A stretch of DNA of 64,000 nt, taken from the NCBI RefSeq assembly GCF_002080045.1, contig NZ_MUIN01000006.1:83387-147386 (forward strand), read 5' to 3'. The first letter of the stretch is position 1. The number at the start of each line of letters is the position of its first letter. The position numbers and the translations under genes are program-made. This DNA comes from Pseudomonas sp. Bc-h. Its GTDB lineage: Bacteria; Pseudomonadota; Gammaproteobacteria; Pseudomonadales; Pseudomonadaceae. Below the pieces are notes generated by a model. It ran no database searches. It saw nothing but the letters and a program-made list of their open reading frames with translations, and was not told the origin of the DNA. Of this stretch, positions 54,471-63,601 are shown one piece after another.

Positions 54471-54513
54471 ATATACAAGACATCACTTACTCACCGAGTC
54501 TCAGGAGTCAATC

Positions 54514-55695
54514 ATGTTGAATGCTTCGGATCGTGCCATCGTCAAATCGACCGTGCCTTTGCTGGAAAGTGGCGGTGAAGCGCTGACCACTTATTTCTAC
54601 AAGAAATTGCTCACCCGGTATCCTCAGGTCCAGCCACTGTTCAACCAGGCGCACCAGGCAAGCGGCGATCAGCCTCGCGCGCTGGCCAATGGCGTCCTCA
54701 TGTACGCCCGCCACATCGACCAGCTTGAACAGTTGGGCGATCTGGTGGCCAAGATCATCAACAAACACGTCGCGTTGCAAATCCTCCCTGAGCACTACCC
54801 GCTGGTGGGCGAATGCCTGCTGGAAGCCATCCGCGAAGTACTCGGCGCTGAAATCGCGACTGACGAAGTCATCAATGCCTGGGGCAATGCCTACGGGCAA
54901 CTGGCTGGCATTCTGATCGGCGCAGAGAAAACCATCTACGACGAGAAGGCAGCGGCCCCTGGCGGCTGGCGCGGTGCTCGAGAATTCAAGGTTGTGGCCA
55001 AAGTGCAGGAAAGTGCCGAGATCACCTCCTTTTACTTCGAACCTGCCGATGGGCAGCCCATTCTGGCGTTCACTGCCGGCCAGTACATTGGCATGCAGCT
55101 GTTCCTCGAGGGCGAAGAAATCCGCCGCAATTACTCGCTGTCGGCGTTGGCGGGCAACAACCAGTACCGCATCAGCGTCAAGCGCGAACCCGGCGGCCGC
55201 GCCTCGAACTATCTGCATGACAAACTGAACGTAGGCGACAGCATCAACCTGTTCACGCCATCGGGTGAATTCACTCTGGCCCACAGCGATAAACCGCTGG
55301 TGCTGATCAGCGGCGGTGTCGGCATCACCCCGACCCTGGCCATGCTGGAAGCGGCTCTTGGCACTCAGCGCCCGATTCACTTCATCCACTGTGCGCGCAA
55401 CGGTTCGGTGCACGCTTTCCGCGACTGGATCGAAGACCTGGCGGGCAAACACCCGCAGCTCAAGCGCTTCTATCTGTACAGCGAAGACGACGGTGTCAGC
55501 CCTGCCGCCCATGGCGTTGGCCTGCTCGACCAGGCTCGTCTGGAGCAGTGGCTGCCGGAGGATCGTGATGTGGATGCGTACTTCCTTGGGCCGAAGGGTT
55601 TCATGGCAGCCATCAAACGCCAGCTGAAGGCAGCGGGCGTTCCAGAGGGTCAGGCGCGTTACGAGTTTTTTGGTCCGGCTTCGGCGCTGGAGTGA
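54514..55695 (+). CDS. hmp: Flavohemoprotein / nitric oxide dioxygenase
   Basis: A 393-residue cytoplasmic enzyme that oxidises NO to nitrate with O2 and NAD(P)H. The globin domain (1-140) has the proximal His85 and Tyr95 at the same numbers as E. coli Hmp (INKHVALQILPEHY). The FAD domain has RRNYSLS (about 206), and the NAD domain has ISGGVGITPTLAMLE (about 267). The length is standard. Expression should respond to NO through NorR-type sites and a sigma-54 promoter upstream. In P. aeruginosa the dedicated regulator gene is adjacent (fhpR); here it is absent from the window. Confidence 0.96.
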   Translation: MLNASDRAIVKSTVPLLESGGEALTTYFYKKLLTRYPQVQPLFNQAHQASGDQPRALANGVLMYARHIDQLEQLGDLVAKIINKHVALQILPEHYPLVGECLLEAIREVLGAEIATDEVINAWGNAYGQLAGILIGAEKTIYDEKAAAPGGWRGAREFKVVAKVQESAEITSFYFEPADGQPILAFTAGQYIGMQLFLEGEEIRRNYSLSALAGNNQYRISVKREPGGRASNYLHDKLNVGDSINLFTPSGEFTLAHSDKPLVLISGGVGITPTLAMLEAALGTQRPIHFIHCARNGSVHAFRDWIEDLAGKHPQLKRFYLYSEDDGVSPAAHGVGLLDQARLEQWLPEDRDVDAYFLGPKGFMAAIKRQLKAAGVPEGQARYEFFGPASALE

Positions 55696-55732
55696 TGGGT
55701 GGGCTGCGACATATGGACGCATGCTTCTATAT

Positions 55733-55797
55733 ATAAGGAGGGAGTGCGGCGTTTGGTCCCTGCGGCAAAGCGTCGCACTCTTCTATATATAGAAGAG
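55733..55797. repeat. TATATATA-centred inverted repeat between hmp and dsbB
   Basis: CTTCTATATATA-AGGAGGGAGTGCGGCG on the left is mirrored by CGTCGCACTCTTCTATATATAGAAG on the right, around a loop of about 19 bases. The inner arms GAGTGCGGCG and CGTCGCACTC match at nine of ten positions. The right outer arm contains the perfect 16-bp palindrome CTTCTATATATAGAAG. It starts 38 bases after the hmp stop. There is no T tract. Its nature is unknown. Confidence 0.65.
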
Positions 55798-55982
55798 GTC
55801 GGTTTGGGTGCCGGTCGATTGTTACGTGTTTCGCTTAATGTTCGGGTAATGCCAACCTGTTCACCATCTGCGCCGGCGTGCTGCTGCGACGATGGTAGAA
55901 TTGCCGGCTTTCCGGACAGCCGGCGCACGCAACAACGCAGATCTGTCGATCTGGATGGACACCTAATTCAAAGGGTATGTGA

Positions 55983-56492
55983 ATGACTGACGAGATGTTT
56001 TACCTGCGACGCGAAAAGCAGTTCCTGGTTCTGCTGGGCATTATCTGCCTCGGGCTGATCGGCGGGGCGCTGTATATGCAGGTCGTGCTGGGCGAGGCGC
56101 CGTGCCCGCTGTGCATCCTGCAGCGCTATGCCTTGCTGTTCATCGCCATTTTCGCCTTCATTGGCGCCGCCATGCCGGGGCGCCTGAGCCTGACCATCTG
56201 CGAGGTGCTGGTTACCCTCAGCGCGGTCGGCGGGATTGTTGCAGCAGGACGTCATGTCTACATCCAGACCCATCCGACCGAGAGTTGCGGTATCGATATC
56301 CTGCAGCCCATCGTCGACGGTCTGCCGCTGGCATCGCTGTTCCCATTGGGTTTTCAGGTGGGGGGCTTCTGTGAGACGCCATATCCGCCAGTTTTCGGAC
56401 TTTCGCTGGCGCAGTGGGCATTGATTGCTTTTGTTCTGACCGTAATTCTGGTACCGGCCGGTATCATCCGGAACCGATTGAAAGCGCGTTGA
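55983..56492 (+). CDS. dsbB: Disulfide bond formation protein B
   Basis: A 169-residue inner-membrane protein with four helices that reoxidises DsbA by passing electrons to ubiquinone. The two catalytic Cys pairs are Cys41/Cys44 (CPLC) and Cys102/Cys130 (SCGIDILQPIV and GGFCETPYPP). The conserved QRYALL follows the first pair. It starts MTDEMFYLRREKQFL. It stands between hmp and cyoA on the same strand. The link to the oxidase genes is natural, because DsbB delivers electrons to quinol oxidases such as bo3. Pseudomonads often carry two dsbB copies; which one this is cannot be told. Confidence 0.93.
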   Translation: MTDEMFYLRREKQFLVLLGIICLGLIGGALYMQVVLGEAPCPLCILQRYALLFIAIFAFIGAAMPGRLSLTICEVLVTLSAVGGIVAAGRHVYIQTHPTESCGIDILQPIVDGLPLASLFPLGFQVGGFCETPYPPVFGLSLAQWALIAFVLTVILVPAGIIRNRLKAR

Positions 56493-56516
56493 TTACAAAG
56501 TGTTGCGGTAAAGACT

Positions 56517-56544
56517 GCCCCGAATTCCTTAGGAAATTTGGGGC
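56517..56544 (+). terminator. Stem-loop after dsbB
   Basis: GCCCCGAATTCC and GGAAATTTGGGGC pair through the whole arm apart from one bulged A and one G-U pair, around a three-base loop. It starts 25 bases after the dsbB stop. The following TATCCGGGCTTTTCG is only partly T-rich, so this is a probable but not perfect terminator. Confidence 0.5.
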
Positions 56545-56961
56545 TATCCGGGCTTTTCGAGGTGCGACATAAGACCGCATTCTTACAGAATCGGAAATTA
56601 ACTGTTGCGCAATGACTCATAGTCAATAAAACTTTACGTATCTACAATCGCCCCCAATTAACGCCCCCGTCACTTGATGGTCGGCGGAAATCGAGGTCAG
56701 AAAGCGTTTTTACGCCTTTGTAGACGCCGTTTGGATGGCCTCCTGCGTCACGTTCAGAATGTCTGCGCCAAGGGATTTGGACCGCTTCGGCGGTTGCCAC
56801 CATTCGAATAAGAAACCACAGCTAAACCCGGATTTGTTACGAGGCCACACGCTTCCTGACAGGCCCCTGTTCAATCCAAAAATTTGCCAGCACCTGGCAG
56901 GGTGAAGTGTTGGCGGTCGAAACCCAACTGCGATGCGAAAGCTGCTTTTAGAGGTCGTGAG
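56545..56961 (+). promoter_or_regulatory. Long leader upstream of cyoA
   Basis: About 417 bases without a credible gene precede cyoA. The stretch 56590-56650 is AT-rich (TTGCGCAATGACTCATAG, then AATAAAACTTTACG) and is the likely promoter area, placing a leader of roughly 300 bases before the coding region. No ANR/FNR dyad (TTGAT-N4-ATCAA) is found. A weak hairpin surrounds GCGTTTTTACGC near 56705. Confidence 0.4.
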
Positions 56962-57897
56962 ATGAGTAAAAAAAGGTACCCCAGGTTTTTTGGCTTCTTG
57001 GCCCTTTTCAGCATGCTCCTGCTCAGCGGGTGCGATTACACCCTGCTGGATCCCAAGGGCCATGTCGGCGTGCAGGAGCGTGATCTGATCATCACCGCTA
57101 CCTTGCTGATGCTGCTGGTGGTGGTGCCGGTCATTTTCATGACCATCATCTTCGCCTGGAAGTATCGCGCATCGAACAAGAGCGCCACTTACACGCCTGA
57201 CTGGGCGCATTCGACCAAGATTGAACTGGTTGTCTGGCTGGTTCCGCTGGCCATCATCATCGTGCTGGGCTACGTGACCTACAAGTCCACCCACGCACTG
57301 GACCCATACCGTCCTCTTGAATCGGACGTGAAGCCTGTGACCATCGAAGTGGTCGCGCTTGACTGGAAATGGCTGTTCATCTACCCGGAACAGGGCATTG
57401 CCACCGTCAACAAGATCGTCTTCCCGGCGAACACCCCGATCAATTTCCGCATCACCTCTGATTCGGTCATGAACTCGTTCTTCATTCCTGCACTGGGTGG
57501 CCAGATCTACGCGATGGCCGGCATGCAGACCAAGTTGCACTTGATCGCCAACGAAAACGGCGAGTTCGATGGCATCTCCGCCAACTACAGCGGCGCAGGT
57601 TTCACCGGCATGAAATTCAAGGCGACCGCGACCTCGCAGGCTGACTTCGACGCCTGGGTTGCTGAAGTCAAGAATTCACCTAAACAGCTGGCAACGGCTG
57701 AATACACCGCTCTGGCCAAACCTAGCGAACGTAACCCCGTTGAACTCTACTCCACGGTCACTCCGAACCTGTTCCAGATCATCATCGACAAGTATGAAGG
57801 TATGAAGCCGGGCAAGATTGAACACGAGAAGAAAGAAGTGGCCGGTATGGAAGGGATGGACATGGGTAAGCATTCAGCTGCGCAGGCAGAGGAGTAA
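56962..57897 (+). CDS. cyoA: Cytochrome bo3 ubiquinol oxidase subunit II
   Basis: A 311-residue lipoprotein subunit of the proton-pumping quinol oxidase. The signal peptide ends in the lipobox LLSGC (Cys24). Two transmembrane helices follow (about 45-70 and 90-110), then a periplasmic cupredoxin-like domain lacking the CuA ligands, as in quinol oxidases. [16 protein letters not shown] and [25 protein letters not shown] are typical. The C terminus is Met/His-rich ([18 protein letters not shown]). The start at 56962 is the conserved MSKKRYPRF; the longer frame is in the leader. First gene of cyoABCDE. Confidence 0.96.
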   Translation: MSKKRYPRFFGFLALFSMLLLSGCDYTLLDPKGHVGVQERDLIITATLLMLLVVVPVIFMTIIFAWKYRASNKSATYTPDWAHSTKIELVVWLVPLAIIIVLGYVTYKSTHALDPYRPLESDVKPVTIEVVALDWKWLFIYPEQGIATVNKIVFPANTPINFRITSDSVMNSFFIPALGGQIYAMAGMQTKLHLIANENGEFDGISANYSGAGFTGMKFKATATSQADFDAWVAEVKNSPKQLATAEYTALAKPSERNPVELYSTVTPNLFQIIIDKYEGMKPGKIEHEKKEVAGMEGMDMGKHSAAQAEE

Positions 57898-57900
57898 ACG

Positions 57901-59919
57901 ATGTTTGGTAAATTAAGTCTGGACGCGATTCCGTTCCACGAACCGATAGTCATGATCACGATTGCCATGATCGCTATCGGCGGTGCGGCGGTCTTCGGTC
58001 TGATCACGTATTTCAAGAAGTGGACCTACCTGTGGACCGAGTGGCTGACTTCGGTCGACCACAAGAAAATCGGCGTGATGTACATCATCATCGCCATGGT
58101 CATGCTGCTGCGCGGTTTTGCCGACGCCATCATGATGCGTTCCCAGCTGGCCTTGGCCACCGAGGGTTCGCCTGGCTATCTGCCGCCTGAACACTATGAC
58201 CAGATCTTCACCGCTCACGGTGTGATCATGATCATCTTCATGGCGATGCCGTTCTTCACCGGTCTCATGAACATCGTTCTGCCTCTGCAGATCGGCGCTC
58301 GCGACGTTGCCTTCCCGTTCCTGAACTCGCTGTCCCTGTACCTGCTGATCTCCGGTGTGGTTCTGGTGAACGTGTCTCTGGGCGTTGGTGAATTCGCACG
58401 TACCGGTTGGGTTGCCTATCCGCCGCTGTCCGAGCTGGGTTATAGCCCGGGCGTGGGTGTCGACTACTACATCTGGGCTCTACAGCTATCGGGTCTGGGT
58501 ACGACACTGACGGGCGTGAACTTCCTGGTTACCGTTCTGAAGATGCGTACTCCCGGCATGAAGCTGATGGACATGCCGATCTTCACCTGGACCTGCACCT
58601 GGGCCAACGTCCTGATCGTGGCCTCGTTCCCGATCCTGACCGGCACCCTGGCGTTCCTGACCCTCGACCGTTACCTTGACTTCCACATTTTCACGAACGA
58701 GTTGGGTGGTAACCCGATGATGTACGTGAACCTGTTCTGGGCGTGGGGTCACCCTGAGGTTTACATCCTGATTCTGCCGGCGTTCGGTGTCTTCTCCGAA
58801 GTCATCTCGACCTTCACCGGCAAGCGTCTGTTCGGCCACCACTCGATGATCTACGCTTCCGGCGCGATCTCGATTCTGGGCTTCATGGTCTGGCTGCACC
58901 ACTTCTTCACCATGGGTTCGGGTGCAAGCGTCAACGCCTTCTTCGGTCTGGCGACGATGCTGATTTCCATCCCGACGGGTGTGAAACTATTCAACTGGCT
59001 ATTCACGATCTACCAGGGCCGTCTGCGCTTCACCGCGCCAGTGTGCTGGACCCTGGGCTTCATGGTGACCTTCTCCATCGGTGGTATGACCGGCGTTCTG
59101 CTGGCTATCCCGGGTGCCGACTTCGTTCTGCACAACAGCCTGTTCGTGATCGCGCACTTCCACAACGTGATCATCGGTGGTGCCGTATTCGGTTACATCG
59201 CAGGTTTCGCGTTCTGGTTCCCTAAAGCGTTCGGCTTCAAGCTGAACGAGAAGTGGGGCAAGGCAGCGTTCTGGTTCTGGATCTCGGGCTTCTACGTGGC
59301 ATTCATGCCGCTGTACGCTCTGGGCTTCATGGGCATGACCCGTCGTCTGAACACCACTGACAACCCGGACTGGACTCCGTATCTGCACGTTGCCTTCTGG
59401 GGCGCGGCGCTGATCATGGTCGGTATCGCCTGCCAGTTGATCCAGATCTACGTGAGCATCCGTGACCGCGAGCAGAACCGCGATCTGACCGGTGACCCAT
59501 GGAATGGCCACACCCTGGAATGGTCGACTTCGTCCCCACCTCCGTTCTACAACTTCGCAGAACTGCCGAAGGCGAACGAGATCGACGCGTTCTACGCAGC
59601 CAAGCGTGATGGCGAGGCTTACTCGGTTCCGGCCAAGTACTCCGACATCCACATGCCGAACAACACCGCTACCGGTCTGGTCATGGGTGCGCTGCTGACG
59701 GTCTTCGGTTTCGCGATGATCTGGCACATCTTCTGGCTGGCGGGCGTGAGCCTGGTAGGCACCATCGTTTACTTCGTCATCCACGCTGCACGTGACGATC
59801 AGGGCTACATGGTTCCTGCTTCGGAAGTGGCACGTATCGAAGGCGAGCAACACAAGATCCTGGCCTCGGTGCGTAACGCCCAGGCGAACACTCCTGTCAA
59901 CAAGCTGGAGCAGGCATAA
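57901..59919 (+). CDS. cyoB: Cytochrome bo3 ubiquinol oxidase subunit I
   Basis: The 672-residue catalytic subunit with about 15 helices, binding heme b, heme o3 and CuB. Visible features: [21 protein letters not shown] with the low-spin heme His (about 106), [17 protein letters not shown] with the CuB His and cross-linked Tyr region (about 280), HHFFTMG with the two other CuB His (about 330) and [15 protein letters not shown] with the heme o3 and b ligands (about 420). It pumps protons while oxidising ubiquinol. It begins three bases after the cyoA stop. Confidence 0.98.
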   Translation: MFGKLSLDAIPFHEPIVMITIAMIAIGGAAVFGLITYFKKWTYLWTEWLTSVDHKKIGVMYIIIAMVMLLRGFADAIMMRSQLALATEGSPGYLPPEHYDQIFTAHGVIMIIFMAMPFFTGLMNIVLPLQIGARDVAFPFLNSLSLYLLISGVVLVNVSLGVGEFARTGWVAYPPLSELGYSPGVGVDYYIWALQLSGLGTTLTGVNFLVTVLKMRTPGMKLMDMPIFTWTCTWANVLIVASFPILTGTLAFLTLDRYLDFHIFTNELGGNPMMYVNLFWAWGHPEVYILILPAFGVFSEVISTFTGKRLFGHHSMIYASGAISILGFMVWLHHFFTMGSGASVNAFFGLATMLISIPTGVKLFNWLFTIYQGRLRFTAPVCWTLGFMVTFSIGGMTGVLLAIPGADFVLHNSLFVIAHFHNVIIGGAVFGYIAGFAFWFPKAFGFKLNEKWGKAAFWFWISGFYVAFMPLYALGFMGMTRRLNTTDNPDWTPYLHVAFWGAALIMVGIACQLIQIYVSIRDREQNRDLTGDPWNGHTLEWSTSSPPPFYNFAELPKANEIDAFYAAKRDGEAYSVPAKYSDIHMPNNTATGLVMGALLTVFGFAMIWHIFWLAGVSLVGTIVYFVIHAARDDQGYMVPASEVARIEGEQHKILASVRNAQANTPVNKLEQA

Positions 59920-59922
59920 ACA

Positions 59923-60555
59923 ATGTCGAACTTAGTATTTGAAGGTGCGAAGGGTCACGACCACGGTCATGACCATGAGCATGACCACGGTCACCACGAC
60001 GCCGGCGAGATGAAGATCTACGGCTTCTGGATCTACCTGATGACCGACTGCATTCTGTTTGCGTCGATCTTCGCAATCTATGCAGTACTGGTGAACAACG
60101 TTGCCGGTGGTCCTTCGGGCCACGACATCTTCGAACTGCCATACGTGCTCGGCGAAACCGCCTGCCTGTTGCTCAGCTCGATCACCTACGGCTTCGCCAT
60201 GCTGGCGATGCACAAAGGCAACAAGTCTGGCGTTCTGGGTTGGTTGTTCGTGACCTTCCTGTTCGGCCTGGGCTTCATCGGCATGGAAATCAACGAATTC
60301 CACCTGCTGATCTCCGAAGGCTACGGCCCTAACCGCAGCGGTTTCCTGTCGGCGTTCTTCACGCTGGTCGGTACCCACGGTGTCCACGTGACCAGCGGTC
60401 TGATCTGGATGGCGATCATGATGTATCAGGTCAGCAAGAACGGCCTGACGTCGACCAACCAAACCCGTCTGAGCATGCTCAGCCTGTTCTGGCACTTCCT
60501 GGACGTGGTCTGGATCTGCGTGTTCACCGTTGTCTACCTGATGGGGACCATTTAA
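59923..60555 (+). CDS. cyoC: Cytochrome bo3 ubiquinol oxidase subunit III
   Basis: A 210-residue membrane subunit with five helices that stabilises subunit I. The helical part matches the family ([55 protein letters not shown]). An N-terminal extension of about 28 residues is packed with His and Asp ([19 protein letters not shown]), absent from the E. coli subunit as I recall it. Such a tract could bind Cu or Zn. It is third in the operon and is followed directly by cyoD with no spacer. Confidence 0.96.
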   Translation: MSNLVFEGAKGHDHGHDHEHDHGHHDAGEMKIYGFWIYLMTDCILFASIFAIYAVLVNNVAGGPSGHDIFELPYVLGETACLLLSSITYGFAMLAMHKGNKSGVLGWLFVTFLFGLGFIGMEINEFHLLISEGYGPNRSGFLSAFFTLVGTHGVHVTSGLIWMAIMMYQVSKNGLTSTNQTRLSMLSLFWHFLDVVWICVFTVVYLMGTI

Positions 60556-60888
60556 ATGGCTAATTCACATCAATCCCATGACGATTCCAGCCACGGCAGC
60601 TTCAAGTCGTACATGGTCGGTTTCGTACTGTCGATCATCCTGACCGCGATTCCATTCGGTCTGGTGATGTTCCCGACGATCTCGAAAGTCGCGACTCTGT
60701 GGATCGTGCTGATCTTCGCAGTCGTGCAGGTTCTGGTTCACCTGGTGTACTTCCTGCACCTGGATCGTTCCGCGGCCCAGCGCAACAACGTAATCGCGTT
60801 TGCGTTCGCAACGCTGGTGATCTTGCTGCTGGTTGGTTTGAGTGTCTGGATCATGTTCAGCATTCACACCTTCATGATGGCGAAGTGA
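60556..60888 (+). CDS. cyoD: Cytochrome bo3 ubiquinol oxidase subunit IV
   Basis: A 110-residue membrane subunit with three helices (about 18-38, 45-65 and 78-100), needed for CuB assembly in subunit I. The tract [22 protein letters not shown] is the family mark. Its N terminus ([12 protein letters not shown]) is again His-rich. Its ATG follows the cyoC stop immediately. cyoE starts ten bases after its stop. Confidence 0.95.
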   Translation: MANSHQSHDDSSHGSFKSYMVGFVLSIILTAIPFGLVMFPTISKVATLWIVLIFAVVQVLVHLVYFLHLDRSAAQRNNVIAFAFATLVILLLVGLSVWIMFSIHTFMMAK

Positions 60889-60898
60889 GGAAAACCTG

Positions 60899-61789
60899 AT
60901 GTCACTGAAGCACTTTATCCAAATCACCAAACCGGGGATCATTTTCGGTAACGTGCTTTCGGTGGCTGGTGGCTTTTTCCTCGCATCCAAGGGGCATGTC
61001 GATTTCGGCCTGTTCCTGATCGCGATGATCGGTACTTCGCTGGTGGTTGCATCCGGTTGTGTCTTCAACAACTGCATCGACCGCGATATCGACCTGAAGA
61101 TGGAACGCACCAAAAACCGTGTTCTGGTCCAGGGGCTGGTTTCTCTGAAACTGGCTCTGGCCTATGCCACGGTGCTGGGTGTGGTCGGTGTTGGCCTGCT
61201 GTATTACAAGGCTAACCCGCTGGCAGCCCTGTTCGCAGTGATCGGTTTTGTGATTTACGTTGGCTTCTACAGCCTGTACCTCAAGCGCAAATCCGTTCAC
61301 GGGACACTGGTTGGCAGTCTGTCGGGCGCGATGCCTCCGGTGATCGGCTACGTCGCTGTGAGCAACAGCTTCGACCTCGCCGCGCTGACCTTGCTGGTCA
61401 TGTTCAGCCTGTGGCAGATGCCTCACTCGTATGCGATCGCGATCTTCCGCTTCAACGACTATCTGGCTGCCTCGATTCCGGTTCTGCCGGTCAAGCGCGG
61501 TATCCGGGTGGCCAAGCGGCACATCCTGATCTACATCCTGGCTTTCGTGCTGGCGACCCTGATGCTGACCTTCGGCGGTTACGCCGGGCTCAACTACCTG
61601 GCCGTTGCCGCTGCGATGGGCATGTACTGGTTGTACATGGCCTGGACCGGTTACAAGGCCAAAGACGACACCGTTTGGGCACGCAAGCTGTTCGTGTTCT
61701 CCATCTTCACCATCACGGCCTTGAGCGTGGCGATGTCGCTGGACTTTCAGGTAACCAAAGAGCTGTTGATTACGTACGCAGCTCCTTAA
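60899..61789 (+). CDS. cyoE: Protoheme IX farnesyltransferase (heme O synthase)
   Basis: A 296-residue UbiA-family prenyltransferase that makes heme O from heme B for the bo3 oxidase. The first Asp-rich site is [18 protein letters not shown] (about 59), preceded by [17 protein letters not shown] at the N terminus. Two further conserved parts are [21 protein letters not shown] (read [19 protein letters not shown]) and [17 protein letters not shown]. About nine helices are visible. Last in cyoABCDE; an intrinsic terminator follows 21 bases after its stop. Confidence 0.96.
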   Translation: MSLKHFIQITKPGIIFGNVLSVAGGFFLASKGHVDFGLFLIAMIGTSLVVASGCVFNNCIDRDIDLKMERTKNRVLVQGLVSLKLALAYATVLGVVGVGLLYYKANPLAALFAVIGFVIYVGFYSLYLKRKSVHGTLVGSLSGAMPPVIGYVAVSNSFDLAALTLLVMFSLWQMPHSYAIAIFRFNDYLAASIPVLPVKRGIRVAKRHILIYILAFVLATLMLTFGGYAGLNYLAVAAAMGMYWLYMAWTGYKAKDDTVWARKLFVFSIFTITALSVAMSLDFQVTKELLITYAAP

Positions 61790-61808
61790 CATCTGAAATG
61801 AAACAAAC

Positions 61809-61845
61809 AAAACCCCGCTGCCCGAAAGAGCAGCGGGGTTTTTTC
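61809..61845 (+). terminator. Intrinsic terminator after cyoE
   Basis: AACCCCGCTG (61811-61820) pairs perfectly with CAGCGGGGTT (61831-61840) around a ten-base loop, followed by TTTT. It closes the cyo operon. Confidence 0.92.
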
Positions 61846-62034
61846 ATGGGGTTTCACTGGAGTTCTCTGTAGGTGCTTTACTAGGGTGGGTAAGCAAAAT
61901 GCTCATTTTTAGCGCGCAGTGCTCTAATCAGGCCATGACAAAGGTCGTCGCTTTGCCGCATCATGTGTCAGTTTTGTACAAGGATCGTAGCGAAACTGCT
62001 CCGATCCAGTCGTAGAGAAACTACAAACAGAATT

Positions 62035-62937
62035 ATGACTGACCAAATCACTCCAGAAATCCGGCTGAACAATGACTCGATTCCCCTCGTATCGATCATT
62101 GCGCCCTGCTACAACGCAGAAAGGTATCTGGACGTTGCCATGGCGAGCATCTTCGCCCAGGACTATCAGAATTTCGAAGTCATCATCGTCGACGATGGCT
62201 CGACCGATAACAGCGTGGCAATGCTTCAGGCGCTGCAAGGAAAGTACGACTTTCAGCTCTACGCCCAAGCCAACCAAGGCGTCAGCGCAGCACTGAATCA
62301 TGGTCTGAAACATGCCCGGGGAGAGTACGTTTGCACCCCTGATCTGGATGACATCATGCTGCCGTCATCGGTGCGTCTGCGTGCCGATTACCTGAACCAA
62401 CATCCTGAAGTCGGCTGTGTCGGTGCGCTGATCATCTACATGGACTCCGACGGTAACGACACCAAGACGCAAAAGCTGGCAGGTATCCAGAAACTCAGCT
62501 TCGACGAAATCCTCGGCGACGCCATCGTCGTAGGGGCTCCTGTTTCGCTGTACCGGATGGACGCACTCAGGACTGTAGGGTTTTACGATCCCGAGATCAG
62601 GGTTCAGGATTTTCAGATGACCCTGAAGATCGCCAATCAGGGTTACGAGGTCCACGTCCTGCCTGTCAGTGTCACGCGCTACCGCCGTCACCCCAACAAC
62701 CTGTCGCGCCGCTACAAGGTTTTGCTGGATGCAGACATGCGCACCATTGCGCCTTATCGGTCGCATCCGTCCTACAACCGTGGTCTGACGGCGATCATCA
62801 ACAAGGCGTTGAAGTACGCCGTGGTCAACGACAAGAAGTACGCCTGGACATTGCTGCGGTCGATTCCGCTTCGGCAGTTCAACAGAACCACCCTGCGTCG
62901 CTTCAAACGCCTCCTGCTGCATCGCCAGAGCAGTTGA
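62035..62937 (+). CDS. Family 2 glycosyltransferase
   Basis: A 300-residue GT-A fold enzyme of GT2. The nucleotide-binding part is intact: [24 protein letters not shown] (about 14-37), [12 protein letters not shown] (about 49-60) and the metal-binding [12 protein letters not shown] (about 100). No transmembrane helix is present, so it is soluble or membrane-associated. The acceptor is not known; lipopolysaccharide core, O-antigen or exopolysaccharide is likely. The start at 62035 ([11 protein letters not shown]) has a weak ribosome site; a longer upstream frame is not conserved. It precedes a CatB-type acetyltransferase by 40 bases. Confidence 0.9.
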   Translation: MTDQITPEIRLNNDSIPLVSIIAPCYNAERYLDVAMASIFAQDYQNFEVIIVDDGSTDNSVAMLQALQGKYDFQLYAQANQGVSAALNHGLKHARGEYVCTPDLDDIMLPSSVRLRADYLNQHPEVGCVGALIIYMDSDGNDTKTQKLAGIQKLSFDEILGDAIVVGAPVSLYRMDALRTVGFYDPEIRVQDFQMTLKIANQGYEVHVLPVSVTRYRRHPNNLSRRYKVLLDADMRTIAPYRSHPSYNRGLTAIINKALKYAVVNDKKYAWTLLRSIPLRQFNRTTLRRFKRLLLHRQSS

Positions 62938-62977
62938 TCAGCCTCTGTCGTGCCTGCTTCTGTTCACGGACACCCGC

Positions 62978-63601
62978 ATGAAATTCCTGCACCTGCTGAA
63001 AACCAGAAAAACCCGAAAGCGCCTGCGCAGCCTCGACAAACTCGAACGGGAGCCGGAAAAGATTCGTCTGCGTTACCCGCGCTATGTTGTGGGGAACGGC
63101 ACCTATGGCATACCGGAAGTATTCGAGTTCGGCGATGACACTGTCCTTCGCGTTGGCTCCTACACCTCGATCGCCGCAGGGGTGAAGGTGCTGCTGGGCG
63201 GTGAGCACCGCACCGACTGGCTGACCACCTACCCATTCCCGGCCATGATGAAAGGTCTGGAAGACATCAAGGACTACGCACCCAGCAAGGGCGACGTGGT
63301 GATCGGCAGCGACTGCTGGATCTGCGCCGATGCGACCATTCTGTCCGGCGTGACCATCGGCCATGGCGCCATCGTGGCCGCCGGGGCGGTGGTGGCCCGC
63401 GACGTGCCGCCCTTCGCGGTGGTGGGCGGGAACCCTTGCAAGTTCATTCGCTGGCGTTTTGAAGAAGCGATTCGTGACCAACTTTTGGAAGCCGCCTGGT
63501 GGGACTGGCCGATGGAAGAAGTGAAATCGGTGGCGCGGATGCTCTCCGGCTCGGACCTGGACGGCTTCCTCGTGTACATCAGGTCGAGGAAGACGGCTTA
63601 A
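62978..63601 (+). CDS. CatB-related O-acetyltransferase (hexapeptide repeat)
   Basis: A 207-residue left-handed beta-helix acyltransferase of the xenobiotic acetyltransferase (CatB/Vat) group. The hexapeptide series runs from [33 protein letters not shown] (about 107-139), followed by [14 protein letters not shown]. The loop [15 protein letters not shown] carries the active-site His. Genes next to glycosyltransferases in this family usually acetylate cell-surface sugars, which is the likely role. The basic start [12 protein letters not shown] is unusual. Its stop overlaps the end of the converging edge gene by four bases. Confidence 0.88.
   Translation: MKFLHLLKTRKTRKRLRSLDKLEREPEKIRLRYPRYVVGNGTYGIPEVFEFGDDTVLRVGSYTSIAAGVKVLLGGEHRTDWLTTYPFPAMMKGLEDIKDYAPSKGDVVIGSDCWICADATILSGVTIGHGAIVAAGAVVARDVPPFAVVGGNPCKFIRWRFEEAIRDQLLEAAWWDWPMEEVKSVARMLSGSDLDGFLVYIRSRKTA

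Larger units (their letters stand above)
54224..54513. promoter_or_regulatory. hmp control region (overview)
   Basis: A 290-base gap between divergent cheV-like and hmp genes. It contains three NorR-type sites (54358-54414), an AT-rich IHF-like site (54425-54437) and a sigma-54 promoter (54455-54470), in the order expected for a NorR-activated gene. The hmp ATG lies 44 bases after the promoter and has CAGGAG before it. Confidence 0.75.

Noticed and set aside
56545..56961. ANR/FNR box before cyoA
   Set aside because: No TTGAT-N4-ATCAA dyad with acceptable match in the region.
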